Below, piece by piece: positions 8,202 through 15,911 of a stretch of 38,801 nt of DNA. Source of the DNA: an uncultured Clostridia bacterium (GTDB taxonomy: Bacteria > Bacillota > Clostridia > Christensenellales > Borkfalkiaceae); the NCBI GenBank assembly GCA_944354035.1, contig CALVPS010000012.1, forward strand, positions 1-38,801, read 5' to 3'. Position numbers and translations under genes: made by a program. The notes beneath the pieces are model-generated. The model saw nothing but the letters and a program-made list of their open reading frames with translations, did no database searches and was not told where the DNA came from. Position 1 is the first letter of the stretch. The number at the start of each line of letters is the position of its first letter.

Positions 8202-8286
8202 AAAAACGGTCTTGCGGCATGCCGCAAGACCGTTTTTTCCGTCGTAACGTACAAAAGCGAGGCGTCTTGTCGGCATCGCAGTGCCG
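8202..8286 (-). promoter_or_regulatory. pyr operon attenuator (terminator, antiterminator, anti-antiterminator)
   Basis: On the minus strand a perfect 36-base self-complementary sequence (8202-8237) ends in a T-run, forming an intrinsic terminator just upstream of pyrR. The leader segment 8274-8264 (GCCGACAAGAC) can pair with the 5' arm of that terminator (8230-8221, GTCTTGCGGC) leaving one bulged base: an antiterminator. A small hairpin, CGGCA (8286-8282) with TGCCG (8275-8271), would block the antiterminator, so it is placed as the anti-antiterminator that PyrR should stabilise. I do not see the Bacillus-type PyrR loop consensus. Confidence 0.75.
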
Positions 8287-8305
8287 CTCTTAAAGAACTG
8301 CCGTT

Positions 8306-8334
8306 ATTATAGCACATTTGCATAAAAATGTAAA
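8306..8334 (-). promoter_or_regulatory. pyr operon promoter
   Basis: TTTACA (8334-8329), 17-bp spacer, perfect TATAAT (8311-8306) on the minus strand. The start would fall near 8299, giving a leader of about 120 nt that contains the attenuator. The -35 box is only 6 bp from the stop of the preceding phosphoesterase gene. Confidence 0.9.
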
Positions 8335-8339
8335 GGCTT

Positions 8340-9035
8340 TCAAAAAATTTGCACCAGCGAAAATTTGACCTTGTCGCATGAAGTAAGGTAATACTCGATC
8401 CCCGCCTTTTCGCAGCGGACGGGAAAATACCCGCCGCCGTGCAGGTGCCCGAACACCACTTTGTCGACGCGGTTCTCCTCGAACAGGCCGGTGAACAACG
8501 TATCTTCGCGCTTTACGTTAAAGGGCGGATAGTGAATGAGGGCGATCAGTCTATCCCCCTCTTCGCGCACCTTTTTCACCTCCTGAAACGCAAGGCGGAA
8601 GCGCTCGGCCTCGCGCAGGTACAGCGCATGATCGTGGTCGGTATAATCGGCGCTGCCGGGACAGGTCCACCCGCGCGATCCGGCGACGATGACGTCGCCG
8701 ATCTTTACGCAGTCGTTCTGCAGAAAGGTGAACGACGGATCGGGCGCGGCGGCGCGCACGCGCGTAATGCCGTTCCACCAATAGTCGTGATTGCCGCGGA
8801 TCAGTACCTTTTTCCCGGGGAGCGGCGCAAGAGCGGCGACGTCGTACATGCCCTCGGCAAGTTTCATCCCCCACGACGTATCGCCGCCGATCAGCACAAT
8901 ATCGTCGTCCGATACCTTTGCGCGCCAATCGGCCTTTATTTTTTCGAAGTGCCCCTCCCAGCCCGGACCAAAGATATCCATCGGCTTCTGCTTTACGCCG
9001 GAGAGGTGCAGATCGCTGATCGCAAACACCTTCAT
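8340..9035 (-). CDS. Metallophosphoesterase (calcineurin-like)
   Basis: 231 residues with the complete binuclear-metal motif set: SDLHL (D and H, residues 7-11), GGDTSW, RGNHDYWW, and the late GHLHGGGYF; HYPPFN provides a further histidine. The substrate cannot be told from sequence. I start at 9035 (MKVFAISDLHL): the longer frame upstream has no domain content and would read through a good -10 box whose last base lies only 7 nt before this ATG. No Shine-Dalgarno sequence is present, so the mRNA is probably leaderless. No terminator separates it from the pyr promoter, so read-through would pass into the pyr attenuator. Confidence 0.9.
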   Translation of the reverse strand: MKVFAISDLHLSGVKQKPMDIFGPGWEGHFEKIKADWRAKVSDDDIVLIGGDTSWGMKLAEGMYDVAALAPLPGKKVLIRGNHDYWWNGITRVRAAAPDPSFTFLQNDCVKIGDVIVAGSRGWTCPGSADYTDHDHALYLREAERFRLAFQEVKKVREEGDRLIALIHYPPFNVKREDTLFTGLFEENRVDKVVFGHLHGGGYFPVRCEKAGIEYYLTSCDKVKFSLVQIF

Positions 9036-9042
9036 GCGGGAT

Positions 9043-9071
9043 ATTATATCACATTTTGCGCGCAAACGCAA
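9043..9071 (-). promoter_or_regulatory. Promoter of a leaderless transcript (phosphoesterase)
   Basis: TTGCGT (9071-9066), 17-bp spacer, TATAAT (9048-9043) with an extended TGA before it. Seven bases follow before the ATG at 9035, so the usual start point falls on or next to the start codon. Confidence 0.65.
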
Positions 9072-9317
9072 TGCTTTCGCCGCGGCAGAAACAAAATCGC
9101 CCGTTGAGCTCCCCCCGCCGCCGCCATATACCCTCTTTAAAGTTCCTTGGGAGCGTTGAAGGAGGCAGGAAAAAGGCGCGGGCGCCCCTGCCCCGCGGCA
9201 CAAAAGGAAGCATGCGCGCCGCCCCTCTTGCCAAATCTTTTGTTAAGGGACGGCGGCAAGCAACACACGGAGAGATGAAAGACGGACGCACCGGTCTTAC
9301 GGCCGCTGCGAACATCA
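9072..9317. repeat. Non-coding stretch with a decayed copy of the dispersed hairpin repeat
   Basis: No gene. Bases about 9129-9200 resemble the repeat family at 29.8-31.0 kb: CTTTAAAGTTCCTTGGGAGC here against CTTAAAGCTCCTTGCGGAGC there, then GTTGAAGGAGGCA and a GCGCGGGCGCCCC module. The hairpin pairing is partly lost, so it looks like an old copy. Confidence 0.5.
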
Positions 9318-9343
9318 AAAAAGCGCGCCGCGGCGCGCTTTTT
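9318..9343 (-). terminator. Intrinsic terminator of the protease/PH-protein operon
   Basis: Perfect palindrome AAAAAGCGCGCCG / CGGCGCGCTTTTT, 15 bp after the stop of the PH-like gene. Symmetric, so it could work in both directions. Confidence 0.85.
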
Positions 9344-9357
9344 ATATCAACCTATAT

Positions 9358-9729
9358 TTAACGATCTTCCATGGGCTCGGCCGCGGCCGTTTTGCCCGCC
9401 GCGATCGCACAGCGCAGCGGTCTTGCCCAGCGCTCCGGCCAAAACGCGTTAAAACGCAGGTTGCGGCGGTCGGTGACCAGCAGAATGCTGCGCGTAAAAA
9501 AGGGAACGCCGATCTTTTTCACCTCGTAAATATCGGCAAGCGGGATATCGATGGAAATAAATTCCCCCGCCGACAGGTCGGCGTCGAAATGAAAGCGGCG
9601 GTCGGTCAAATACCCGTCGCCGGGCACAAAGTGATTATACCCGCCCGTCGTGCTGTAATCCATCATCCCCTTTTTCAGCAGCGTCTCGCCCGATTTTAAA
9701 TGAAAGCGCGCCTGTTTTGCCTTGCTCAT
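9358..9729 (-). CDS. Small PH/GRAM-like domain protein
   Basis: 123 residues, no signal peptide or membrane segment. The pattern is that of a GRAM/bacterial PH fold: an opening FHLKSGETLLKKG, then GYLTDRRFHFD, ISIDIPLADIYEVKKIG and LLVTDRRNLRFN, i.e. repeated strands with TDRR turns. Such proteins are soluble, with poorly known lipid- or protein-binding roles. It follows the serine protease by 61 bp with AAGGAG before the ATG and shares its terminator, so the two are probably one transcript. Confidence 0.75.
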   Translation of the reverse strand: MSKAKQARFHLKSGETLLKKGMMDYSTTGGYNHFVPGDGYLTDRRFHFDADLSAGEFISIDIPLADIYEVKKIGVPFFTRSILLVTDRRNLRFNAFWPERWARPLRCAIAAGKTAAAEPMEDR

Positions 9730-9790
9730 GTTCTTCTCCTTGTATAAGACGTTCCGACACGGCCTCCGCGCCGCCGCTTATGACCGCCGT

Positions 9791-11095
9791 CTATTGCAAC
9801 AAAGTAAAATCCGTCGTCTTCGCGAACTCGGCCGTCAGCCGCACCGTCTGCCCGTTGCGTGAAACGGTCAGCTCCACCCGGTCGCCCAAACGGACGCAGA
9901 TCAGAAGATTGGTCAACTTATGCATGCGCGTAACGCTTACCGAACGCACCGTCTGCCCGCTGCGCACGATCGCGGCGGAGAGAACGGTATCGCCGACATC
10001 CAGGCCCGCCCGCGCGGCGACGCTGCCGATGGCGACCGAACCGACGACGACCTGTTCTTCGATGTACGTCTTACCCGTGTCCTCGTCGTACACCCCGTGG
10101 CTGTCCGCCGTAAGCGTGGAAATGCCAAAGTAGGCGCGCACCACGCCGCGCTCGGAGGCGTTATCGCAGATGTTCTGCGCCAGCGCCAGCGCCAGGTTGG
10201 AGTGGATGGCATAGCTGAATCCCACAACGCCCTCCCGCTCGGAGCGCGCCGAAACGATCCCCACCAGGCGGCCGCGCGCGTCGAACAGACCGCCGCCCGA
10301 ATTGCCGTGATTGGTAGCCGCATCCGTGCGCATGCACAGCAGCCGCACCGTGCCCGCGCCGTCGGCGCTCTCCACATAGGCGTACTCCGTCTCCACCGAG
10401 ATCACGCCGCTCGTCACCGAAATGCCCACGCCGTCCGCGTTGCCGATGGCGTACACCGCCTGCCCGGCCGTCACCGAATCGGAATCGGCCCCCACGGCCT
10501 CCTGCGCGCTGCTCTCGCGCAGAACGACGCTGTCCTCCACCCGCAGCACCGCGATGTCATACTCCATGGCACCGCCCACATACGAGGCGGAAATGCCGCG
10601 CGAGGCGACTTCGCCGCCGTATAGGTAGACCTCGATAGAGTCGCTGATCGTCATGCCCATGCGCGAAGTTTCGGCCACCACGTGATAGTTGGTCACGATA
10701 TACGCATCCCCGGCGGCGCGGTCTAAATCGAAAATGACGCCAGAACCGAGCGACGTATCCGTTTCAACGGCGACCACGCTGTTTACGGCGTATTGGATGC
10801 CGTAGGTCGGATCCTGTTCCTCTGCGCCGAGCGCCTGTAAAAACTCGTAGAATGTACCCGTAAAACTGCCGTCCGCCACCGCCTCGTCGTACAGCTGCCG
10901 CTCGTGCGTGGCAGGCGTATCCTGCGAGGCAAGAAAACTTTCGGGCGAGCCGTAGTCGCCCTCCTGTGTGGCGACCGACGACGGGAAGGTCTGATCGGAG
11001 CCGAGCGAAGGAAACAGCCCGCAGGCGGTGAGCGCCGTCGCGGCGACCGCCGCGACCGAAAGCGCCGTAACAGCCCATACAAACTTCTTTTTCAT
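9791..11095 (-). CDS. S1C (HtrA/DegP-like) trypsin-type serine protease, lipoprotein
   Basis: 434 residues. A signal peptide ends in the lipobox LTAC (Cys about residue 25), so it is anchored outside the membrane. The catalytic triad is visible: His in VTNYHVVA, Asp in YDIAVLRV, Ser in NHGNSGGGLFD. A C-terminal region (about 350-434, ARAGLDVGDTVLSA, then RVELTVSRNGQTVRL) is PDZ-like. Likely a surface quality-control protease. I start at 11095 (MKKKFVW) because GAGGA lies 6 nt upstream; the frame could open 6 codons earlier without a ribosome site. It leads a two-gene unit with the PH-like gene. Confidence 0.93.
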   Translation of the reverse strand: MKKKFVWAVTALSVAAVAATALTACGLFPSLGSDQTFPSSVATQEGDYGSPESFLASQDTPATHERQLYDEAVADGSFTGTFYEFLQALGAEEQDPTYGIQYAVNSVVAVETDTSLGSGVIFDLDRAAGDAYIVTNYHVVAETSRMGMTISDSIEVYLYGGEVASRGISASYVGGAMEYDIAVLRVEDSVVLRESSAQEAVGADSDSVTAGQAVYAIGNADGVGISVTSGVISVETEYAYVESADGAGTVRLLCMRTDAATNHGNSGGGLFDARGRLVGIVSARSEREGVVGFSYAIHSNLALALAQNICDNASERGVVRAYFGISTLTADSHGVYDEDTGKTYIEEQVVVGSVAIGSVAARAGLDVGDTVLSAAIVRSGQTVRSVSVTRMHKLTNLLICVRLGDRVELTVSRNGQTVRLTAEFAKTTDFTLLQ

Positions 11096-11111
11096 TGCGT
11101 ATCCTCGTATC

Positions 11112-11171
11112 ATCCGCCGTATACCGGCGGATATGCAATGCTATTATATCATATCCGCCGCCGTTTTACAA
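11112..11171 (-). promoter_or_regulatory. Protease promoter with inverted repeats around the -10 box
   Basis: TTGTAA (11171-11166), 17-bp spacer, TATAAT (11148-11143) with an extended TGA. CGGCGGATAT (11125-11134) and ATATCCGCCG (11151-11160) form a perfect 10-bp inverted repeat flanking the -10 box. A third half-site, ATCCGCCG (11112-11119), pairs with the first across TATAC. A repressor or stress regulator operator is likely; the protein is unknown. Confidence 0.75.
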
Positions 11172-11176
11172 CCGAA

Positions 11177-11203
11177 AGGAGAACGGAAAAATTCCGTTCT
11201 CCT
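11177..11203 (-). terminator. Terminator of the rubrerythrin operon
   Basis: Twelve paired bases (11177-11188 with 11192-11203) around AAA. It lies after the 46-codon gene and just before the protease promoter on the same strand. The T-run on this strand is short; a T-run also follows on the plus strand. Confidence 0.55.
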
Positions 11204-11231
11204 CCCGATTTTTTAAACATGCGGCCGACGC

Positions 11232-11372
11232 TTACAGATCGTCTGCGTCCTGAACGGGACGCTCGTACGGATCGGACGCGTCCACGCCCGTGTAACTTCC
11301 CAGCCGATCGTCCGCGGAGCGCATGCGCGCGCCCCGTTTTAATCCGCCGCCGCGTTTCTGCACGGCGGCCAT
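11232..11372 (-). CDS. 46-residue acidic-tailed small protein (clostridial PVQDADDL-tail type)
   Basis: MAAVQKRGGGLKRGARMRSA, then DDRLGSYTGV and an ending PVQDADDL. Basic N-terminal half, acidic C-terminal half. The combination of G-S-Y-T-G with a terminal PVQDADDL recalls short conserved clostridial proteins (the CPC_1213 type, from memory) of unknown function. The ATG overlaps the stop of the preceding 40-codon gene (TAATG), so it is translationally coupled. Such coupling and a recognisable tail make it a real gene despite its size. Confidence 0.7.
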   Translation of the reverse strand: MAAVQKRGGGLKRGARMRSADDRLGSYTGVDASDPYERPVQDADDL

Positions 11373-11494
11373 TACTCGTTGCCGTTGCCGCGGCCGCAGT
11401 TTTTTGCGCCCTGTTCGCCCTGCGCGCTCTTGGCGCCCTTGGCGTTCTTTGCGTTCTTGGCGGTCTGCTTTTGTGCATTGCTCGTCTTCTTCAT
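11372..11494 (-). CDS. 40-residue Lys/Ala-rich small protein coupled to rubrerythrin
   Basis: Starts MKKTSNAQKQTAKNAKNAKG and ends in a Gly/Asn-rich tail with a single Cys (NCGRGNGNE). It has repeated K-N-A-K steps, strongly basic, with helix-forming character. AAAGGAGACGAT directly precedes the ATG and lies in the end of the rubrerythrin gene; the ATGA overlap (11494-11491) couples the two. No known family; a disordered nucleic-acid- or surface-binding peptide is possible. Confidence 0.7.
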   Translation of the reverse strand: MKKTSNAQKQTAKNAKNAKGAKSAQGEQGAKNCGRGNGNE

Positions 11495-12087
11495 ATCGTC
11501 TCCTTTGCAAAGGGAAGATGCAGCTCGGTCTCACCCTGCGCGGCCCCGCACAGCGGACAGACGCCAAACGCCTCTTTGCCCGTGTGCATATACCCGCATG
11601 CGCCGCAGATCCACAGCATCGGACGCTCTGTCGCATAGAGGGCGCCGTCCTCGAACGCCTCGTGCAGGTACGCAAACAAGATCCGATGATGGCCCTCTAC
11701 CTTTGCGACCTGTTCGAATTTCAACGCAATTTGCGCAAACCCCTCTTCGCGGGCGACGCCTGCAAACGACGGATACAGCTGTTCCGCCTCCGACTGTTCG
11801 TCGATCGCCGCAAAGCGTAAATTTTCGGCGAGCGTGCCCGCATGAAAGGGATAGTGCGCGTCGATATGCACATCGTCGCGGCTGCCCGCATGCCGCAGCA
11901 GCAGCTCAAAAAATACTCTTGCGTGATTTGTTTCGTTTTTTGCGATCGTACGAACGGTGTCGGCAAGCGCCGCGTAGCCCTGCTTCATCGCCGCTTTTGC
12001 CATAAGTTGATACCGCATGCCCGCCTGACACTCCCCCGCGAACGCTCGCGCAAGGTTCAGGTACGTACGGGTCTTGGTGAAGTCCAT
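11491..12087 (-). CDS. Rubrerythrin
   Basis: 198 residues, a cytoplasmic di-iron peroxide reductase of anaerobes. The N-terminal four-helix domain supplies the iron ligands: E in AGECQAG, E and H in KNETNHA, E in DEQSEAEQ and E/H in KVEGHH. The C-terminal rubredoxin domain has CGACGYMHTG and FGVCPLC, the two CxxC pairs for its single iron. A GGGAGGAAT site precedes the ATG. It heads an operon with two overlapping small genes. The oxidative-stress role is family knowledge. Confidence 0.94.
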   Translation of the reverse strand: MDFTKTRTYLNLARAFAGECQAGMRYQLMAKAAMKQGYAALADTVRTIAKNETNHARVFFELLLRHAGSRDDVHIDAHYPFHAGTLAENLRFAAIDEQSEAEQLYPSFAGVAREEGFAQIALKFEQVAKVEGHHRILFAYLHEAFEDGALYATERPMLWICGACGYMHTGKEAFGVCPLCGAAQGETELHLPFAKETI

Positions 12088-12176
12088 GCCATTCCTCCCT
12101 TACAAACGCTATTTTGCCCACGGACGGCGCAATTTATACGCATCGGCGTAAGAGAGCTCTCCCTTTTTTACGGCGC

Positions 12177-12203
12177 AAAAAGAGCGCGCCCCATGGCGCG
12201 CTC
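12177..12203 (-). terminator. Terminator of the ClC gene
   Basis: GAGCGCGCC pairs with GGCGCGCTC around a 4-base loop and is followed on the minus strand by five Ts; 7 bp after the ClC stop. Confidence 0.85.
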
Positions 12204-12209
12204 GCATTC

Positions 12210-13877
12210 TTATGTGTCTTCCCGATCGGGAGGGTCGGCGGACGGACGAACGCCTTCCGCAGAAGGCTGCCCGGACGAAATCGGCTCTTCCAGCCGATCG
12301 CCCAGCGTCTGCGCAAGCGCCTCCAGGCACTCCTCCGGCGCCGACGACTCGCCCGTGACCCAAACGACGTCGCCTTCCGCCAGGCGCCGGCCCCCTTCCG
12401 CCACCAGCATCTGCCCGCCGCGCTCCACCGTACAGGCGCGCACGCCCGCCGGCCAAAGGATATCGCGCACGCTCCGGCCCGCCGCCATGCAATTCCCGCG
12501 CACGCAAAAGCGCGCCGACACGGGAGACAGAGGCAGCGCGGCCTCCTGTAACTGGTCCTCGAGCAGGCGGTCGTACAGCGGCTGCACGCGCAGCACCGCG
12601 CCGATCGCGTAGCCCACGGCGACGCCCGCCACAAGAGGCAGCGCAAAGGCAAAGCTCCAGGTAAGCTCGACCGCCATGACAATGCCCGTCACGGGCGCAC
12701 GCACCACCGACGTAAAAAACGCCGACATGGCGATAAGGATCAGCGCGTCGGAATAGGCGGGATCCATGCCCATAGCGCGGCAGGCGAGGCTCATCAACGC
12801 ACCCAGCCCCGCCCCGATCGCCAGCATGGGCACAAACGCGCCGCACGGAACGCCCGCGCCCATATTCACCAGCGTCACCGCAAATTTTAATACGGCCACG
12901 ATGAGCAGGGTGGCCCACAGCGGCGACGAAAACACCGAAACGACGCCCGAAGCGCCGCTGCCGAGCGACTCGATAAAGGCATGCCCCCCGCCCATGACGT
13001 TTACGGTGATAAGCCCCGCCGCACCTGCCAGCAAAAAGGGGATCAGCATCCTGCCCATGCCCTTCCAAAACCCGATCTTCCCGAACAGCTTTTTTACAAG
13101 CAGCAGCAAGTAATAAAAGGCCGCGCCCGCCAGCGCGCACACGGCGGCCGTCAGCAATACATATAAATAAAACATCCCGTCGGCAGCGGCGGCGGCCGAA
13201 AAGGAAAAGGTCGTAAACACCGCGCCCGTGGACAGCCCCAAAGCCCAGCGCAGCACATTGCGCGTAACGACGGCCGTGATGACGGAAGCAAACGAGCACA
13301 AAAATACCTCCGGCGTAAAGCGGCGGTGCCCCTCTTCGAAGGCGAATGCCAGCCCCGTTACGGGCGCGTTGAACGCCACCGCCAGCGCCGCGCAGGCGCC
13401 CGCCGTCAGCTCGTAGCGCCGCGCGATGATATTGCGGCGGAACGCGCGTCCCACGCCCGCCCCGCAGGCTCCGCCCATGATCACGCTGGGCCCCTCGGCC
13501 CCGGCCGAGAGCCCCATGAACACGGTGAACAGACTGGCCGCAAACATGCCTGTCAGCGTGCGGAACCACGCAAAGCGCATAAGGCCGCGCATGGCGCCCT
13601 CCGTCTGCGGGATGCCGCTGCCGCGGATAAACGGCAACGCGCGCAGCGTTCCGCCGATAACGACGGCGCCCAAAAACAGGGCGGCGAACAGCAGCGGGAT
13701 AAAGGCCGGCTCGCGGCGGAAAAAGTCGTAATACCCGCGCGAAAAGTCCTCTGCCATTTCACAGAGAATGTTGTAAAATGTTATCACAATGCCCGCAAAC
13801 AACCCCGTCAGTCCGCCCGTAAATACGATCTGCAGGCCGAACCACGCATGTTTGGCAAGGCGTTCCCGTCTCTTCAT
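12210..13877 (-). CDS. ClC-family chloride/proton antiporter with C-terminal RCK_C-like domain
   Basis: 555 residues, about ten membrane segments. The anion-site motifs are RGSGIPQTEG (residues about 85-94), GAEGPSV (126-132, with Glu129 as the gating glutamate in place of the common GREGP) and GAGVPCGAFVPM. A second acidic pair, FAFEEG (Glu181/182), matches the internal proton glutamate of E. coli ClC. Both glutamates suggest a Cl-/H+ exchanger rather than a channel. The end (about 445-520, VSARFCVRGN to DVVWVTGES) looks like a TrkA-C/RCK_C regulatory domain, followed by a disordered tail. Own promoter and terminator. Confidence 0.92.
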   Translation of the reverse strand: MKRRERLAKHAWFGLQIVFTGGLTGLFAGIVITFYNILCEMAEDFSRGYYDFFRREPAFIPLLFAALFLGAVVIGGTLRALPFIRGSGIPQTEGAMRGLMRFAWFRTLTGMFAASLFTVFMGLSAGAEGPSVIMGGACGAGVGRAFRRNIIARRYELTAGACAALAVAFNAPVTGLAFAFEEGHRRFTPEVFLCSFASVITAVVTRNVLRWALGLSTGAVFTTFSFSAAAAADGMFYLYVLLTAAVCALAGAAFYYLLLLVKKLFGKIGFWKGMGRMLIPFLLAGAAGLITVNVMGGGHAFIESLGSGASGVVSVFSSPLWATLLIVAVLKFAVTLVNMGAGVPCGAFVPMLAIGAGLGALMSLACRAMGMDPAYSDALILIAMSAFFTSVVRAPVTGIVMAVELTWSFAFALPLVAGVAVGYAIGAVLRVQPLYDRLLEDQLQEAALPLSPVSARFCVRGNCMAAGRSVRDILWPAGVRACTVERGGQMLVAEGGRRLAEGDVVWVTGESSAPEECLEALAQTLGDRLEEPISSGQPSAEGVRPSADPPDREDT

Positions 13878-13908
13878 ACCTTTCTCTCGTTAAAATAACT
13901 TCCGTACC

Positions 13909-13937
13909 ATTGTAGCACGGACGGCCGCAAAAGTAAA
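13909..13937 (-). promoter_or_regulatory. Promoter of the ClC gene
   Basis: TTTACT (13937-13932), 17-bp spacer, TACAAT (13914-13909). It leaves a leader of about 25 nt with GAGAAAGG before the ATG. Confidence 0.75.
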
Positions 13938-14096
13938 GCGCCGTACGAAGATCGCGCGCAGTTTACGGACCGGGACACGACGCGGCCGTTACGGCGCATG
14001 GCGCCCGGAAAAAAGCGCGACGCATGCGCGTTTTCTGCGGGCATGTCTTAAACCGTATGCCCGTTTCCCGCCGCAGACGCGCCGCGCTTTCCGCAT

Positions 14097-14124
14097 AAAA
14101 AGAGCCGCGGCATATTGCCGCGGC
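14097..14124 (-). terminator. Terminator of the ABC exporter operon
   Basis: GCCGCGGCA pairs with TGCCGCGGC around three bases and is followed on the minus strand by TCTTTTT. Between it and the ClC promoter (13938-14096) I see nothing. Confidence 0.85.
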
Positions 14125-14174
14125 GATCCGTACCGCCGTGATCGCGCCGCGGCGGACATTGCCCCCGCGGTCTG

Positions 14175-15911
14175 CTATTCCGCAAACTGCGCATTGTACA
14201 GCTGCGCGTAAAAACCCCCTTTTTGCAGCAGTTCTTCGTGCCTGCCCTGTTCGACCACGCGCCCCGCATTCATGACCAGAATGAGGTCGGCGTTCCGGAT
14301 GGTCGAAAGGCGGTGCGCCACAATAAAGCACGTCCTGCCCTCCATCAGTTTTGCAAAGGCGTCCTGCACCAACCGCTCGGTTCGCGTATCGATATTGCTG
14401 GTCGCCTCGTCCAGGATCAGCATGGGCGGACGGCACAACATGATGCGCGCAATGCACAGCAGCTGCTTTTGCCCCTCGCTGAGCGAGCCCTCGGCACCGA
14501 GCACGGTATCGTACCCGTGCGGGAGCCTGCGAATAAACGAATGTGCATGCGCGGCCCTGGCGGCGGCGATCATCTCCTCTTCCGTGCAATCGGGCCATCC
14601 CATGCAGAGGTTTTCGCGCACGGTGGCACGCTTTAACCAGGTGTCTTGCAGCACCATGCCGTAATTTTGGCGCAGAGAGCGCCGCGTAAGCGTACGCACG
14701 TCGTGGCCGTCCACGCAGATGCTGCCCTCGTCCACATCGTAAAAACGCATCAGCAGGTTGATCACCGTGGTCTTACCGCAGCCCGTGGGTCCGACGATCG
14801 CCACCCGCCGCCCCGCCGGAACGGACACGGTCAAATTTTTGATGAGCTCGGTCTCCTTGCGATAGGAAAACGCCACGTCGTTCAGCGTCACCGCACCCGC
14901 CGCATGGCCCAGGTCGATGCCCCCCTCGTCCGAGGGCTGCTCCTCCTCTTCCTGCAGCGCAAAAATGCGGCCGGCGCAGGCGAGCGCGTTCTGAAATTCC
15001 GCCAGCACCTCGGTGATGTCGTTAAAGGGTTTGGTGTACTGGTTGCAATAAAACAGGCTGGTGGTAAGGTTCCCCACGCTGAACGCGCCGCCCGTGGAGA
15101 TGCACAAAAACGCGCCCGTAACGGCCACCGCCGCATAGACGAGCGAATTGACGAACCGCGTAACGGGGTTGGTGGTGGAAGAATAAAATACCGCCTTCAG
15201 CGAACAGGTGCGGAAGCGCTCGTTCTGCTCGTCGAACACCGCGGCGTTGGCCTTTTCGTGCGTGTACGTCTTTACCACCTTTAAATTGCCGATGGCCTCG
15301 TCGATAAAGGCCGTCTGCTCGGCGCGGACCTCTGCCTGGGCGCGGAACGTGGTATAGGTGTGCGAGGCGATGAACCGCGCCGCAAACAGCGAAACGGGCG
15401 TAATGCACATTACCACCAGCGCCACCTCCCAGCGCAGCACAAACAAAATGACCAGCACGCCCAAAATGGTGACCACGCCCGAAAACAGCTGCGTAAAGCC
15501 CAGCAGAAGGCCGTCGGAAAACTGCTCGGCATCGCTCAAAATGGTGCCGGAAACCTCGCCGTAGGCGTGCGAATCGAGATATTTTAAGGGAAGTTTTTGC
15601 AGCTTGCGGAAAGTCTCGTTGCGCATGTCCGCCAATACATGGTACACCACACGGTTATAAATAAGGCTCATGCCGTACTGCGTCAGGCAGGCCGCCCCGA
15701 CGCATCCGCCGATGATCGCAAACAGGCGAAACACGCCGGCGCGGTCCACCTCGCCCGGGCCGACGATACAGTCGATCGCCTCGCCCACAAAATAGGGCAC
15801 GGCAAGCTGCGCCGCGGCGCAGACGACCGCAAACAGCAGCGCAATGCACAGCGCGGGTGCATACCGCCTCAATCGGCGCAGGACTTTTTTAAAGATCGTC
15901 CGTTTTTTCAT
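14175..15911 (-). CDS. ABC exporter half-transporter, catalytic-site subunit
   Basis: 578 residues: an N-terminal six-helix exporter domain (about 1-320) and an ATPase domain. Walker A is GPTGCGKTT, the Walker B/D-loop LILDEATSNID has the catalytic Glu, and the switch is VAHRLST with its His. The signature, however, is LSEGQKQ rather than LSGGQ. The partner gene has the mirror-image defects, so together they fit a heterodimeric exporter with one working and one degenerate ATP site. The substrate (drug, peptide or lipid) cannot be read. Its ATG overlaps the partner's stop by 4 bp. Confidence 0.93.
   Translation of the reverse strand: MKKRTIFKKVLRRLRRYAPALCIALLFAVVCAAAQLAVPYFVGEAIDCIVGPGEVDRAGVFRLFAIIGGCVGAACLTQYGMSLIYNRVVYHVLADMRNETFRKLQKLPLKYLDSHAYGEVSGTILSDAEQFSDGLLLGFTQLFSGVVTILGVLVILFVLRWEVALVVMCITPVSLFAARFIASHTYTTFRAQAEVRAEQTAFIDEAIGNLKVVKTYTHEKANAAVFDEQNERFRTCSLKAVFYSSTTNPVTRFVNSLVYAAVAVTGAFLCISTGGAFSVGNLTTSLFYCNQYTKPFNDITEVLAEFQNALACAGRIFALQEEEEQPSDEGGIDLGHAAGAVTLNDVAFSYRKETELIKNLTVSVPAGRRVAIVGPTGCGKTTVINLLMRFYDVDEGSICVDGHDVRTLTRRSLRQNYGMVLQDTWLKRATVRENLCMGWPDCTEEEMIAAARAAHAHSFIRRLPHGYDTVLGAEGSLSEGQKQLLCIARIMLCRPPMLILDEATSNIDTRTERLVQDAFAKLMEGRTCFIVAHRLSTIRNADLILVMNAGRVVEQGRHEELLQKGGFYAQLYNAQFAE

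Noticed and set aside
8178..8276. Longer 215-residue reading of PyrR
   Set aside because: It would translate the attenuator hairpin; the internal ATG at 8177 has a ribosome site and gives the family length.
9036..9203. Longer 287-residue reading of the phosphoesterase
   Set aside because: The added residues are low-complexity and run across the -10 box; the metal-binding fold starts at 9035.
12109..12180. Small basic frame ending KKGELSYADAYKLRRPWAK between ClC and rubrerythrin
   Set aside because: No start codon or ribosome site near it, and it lies beyond the ClC terminator.
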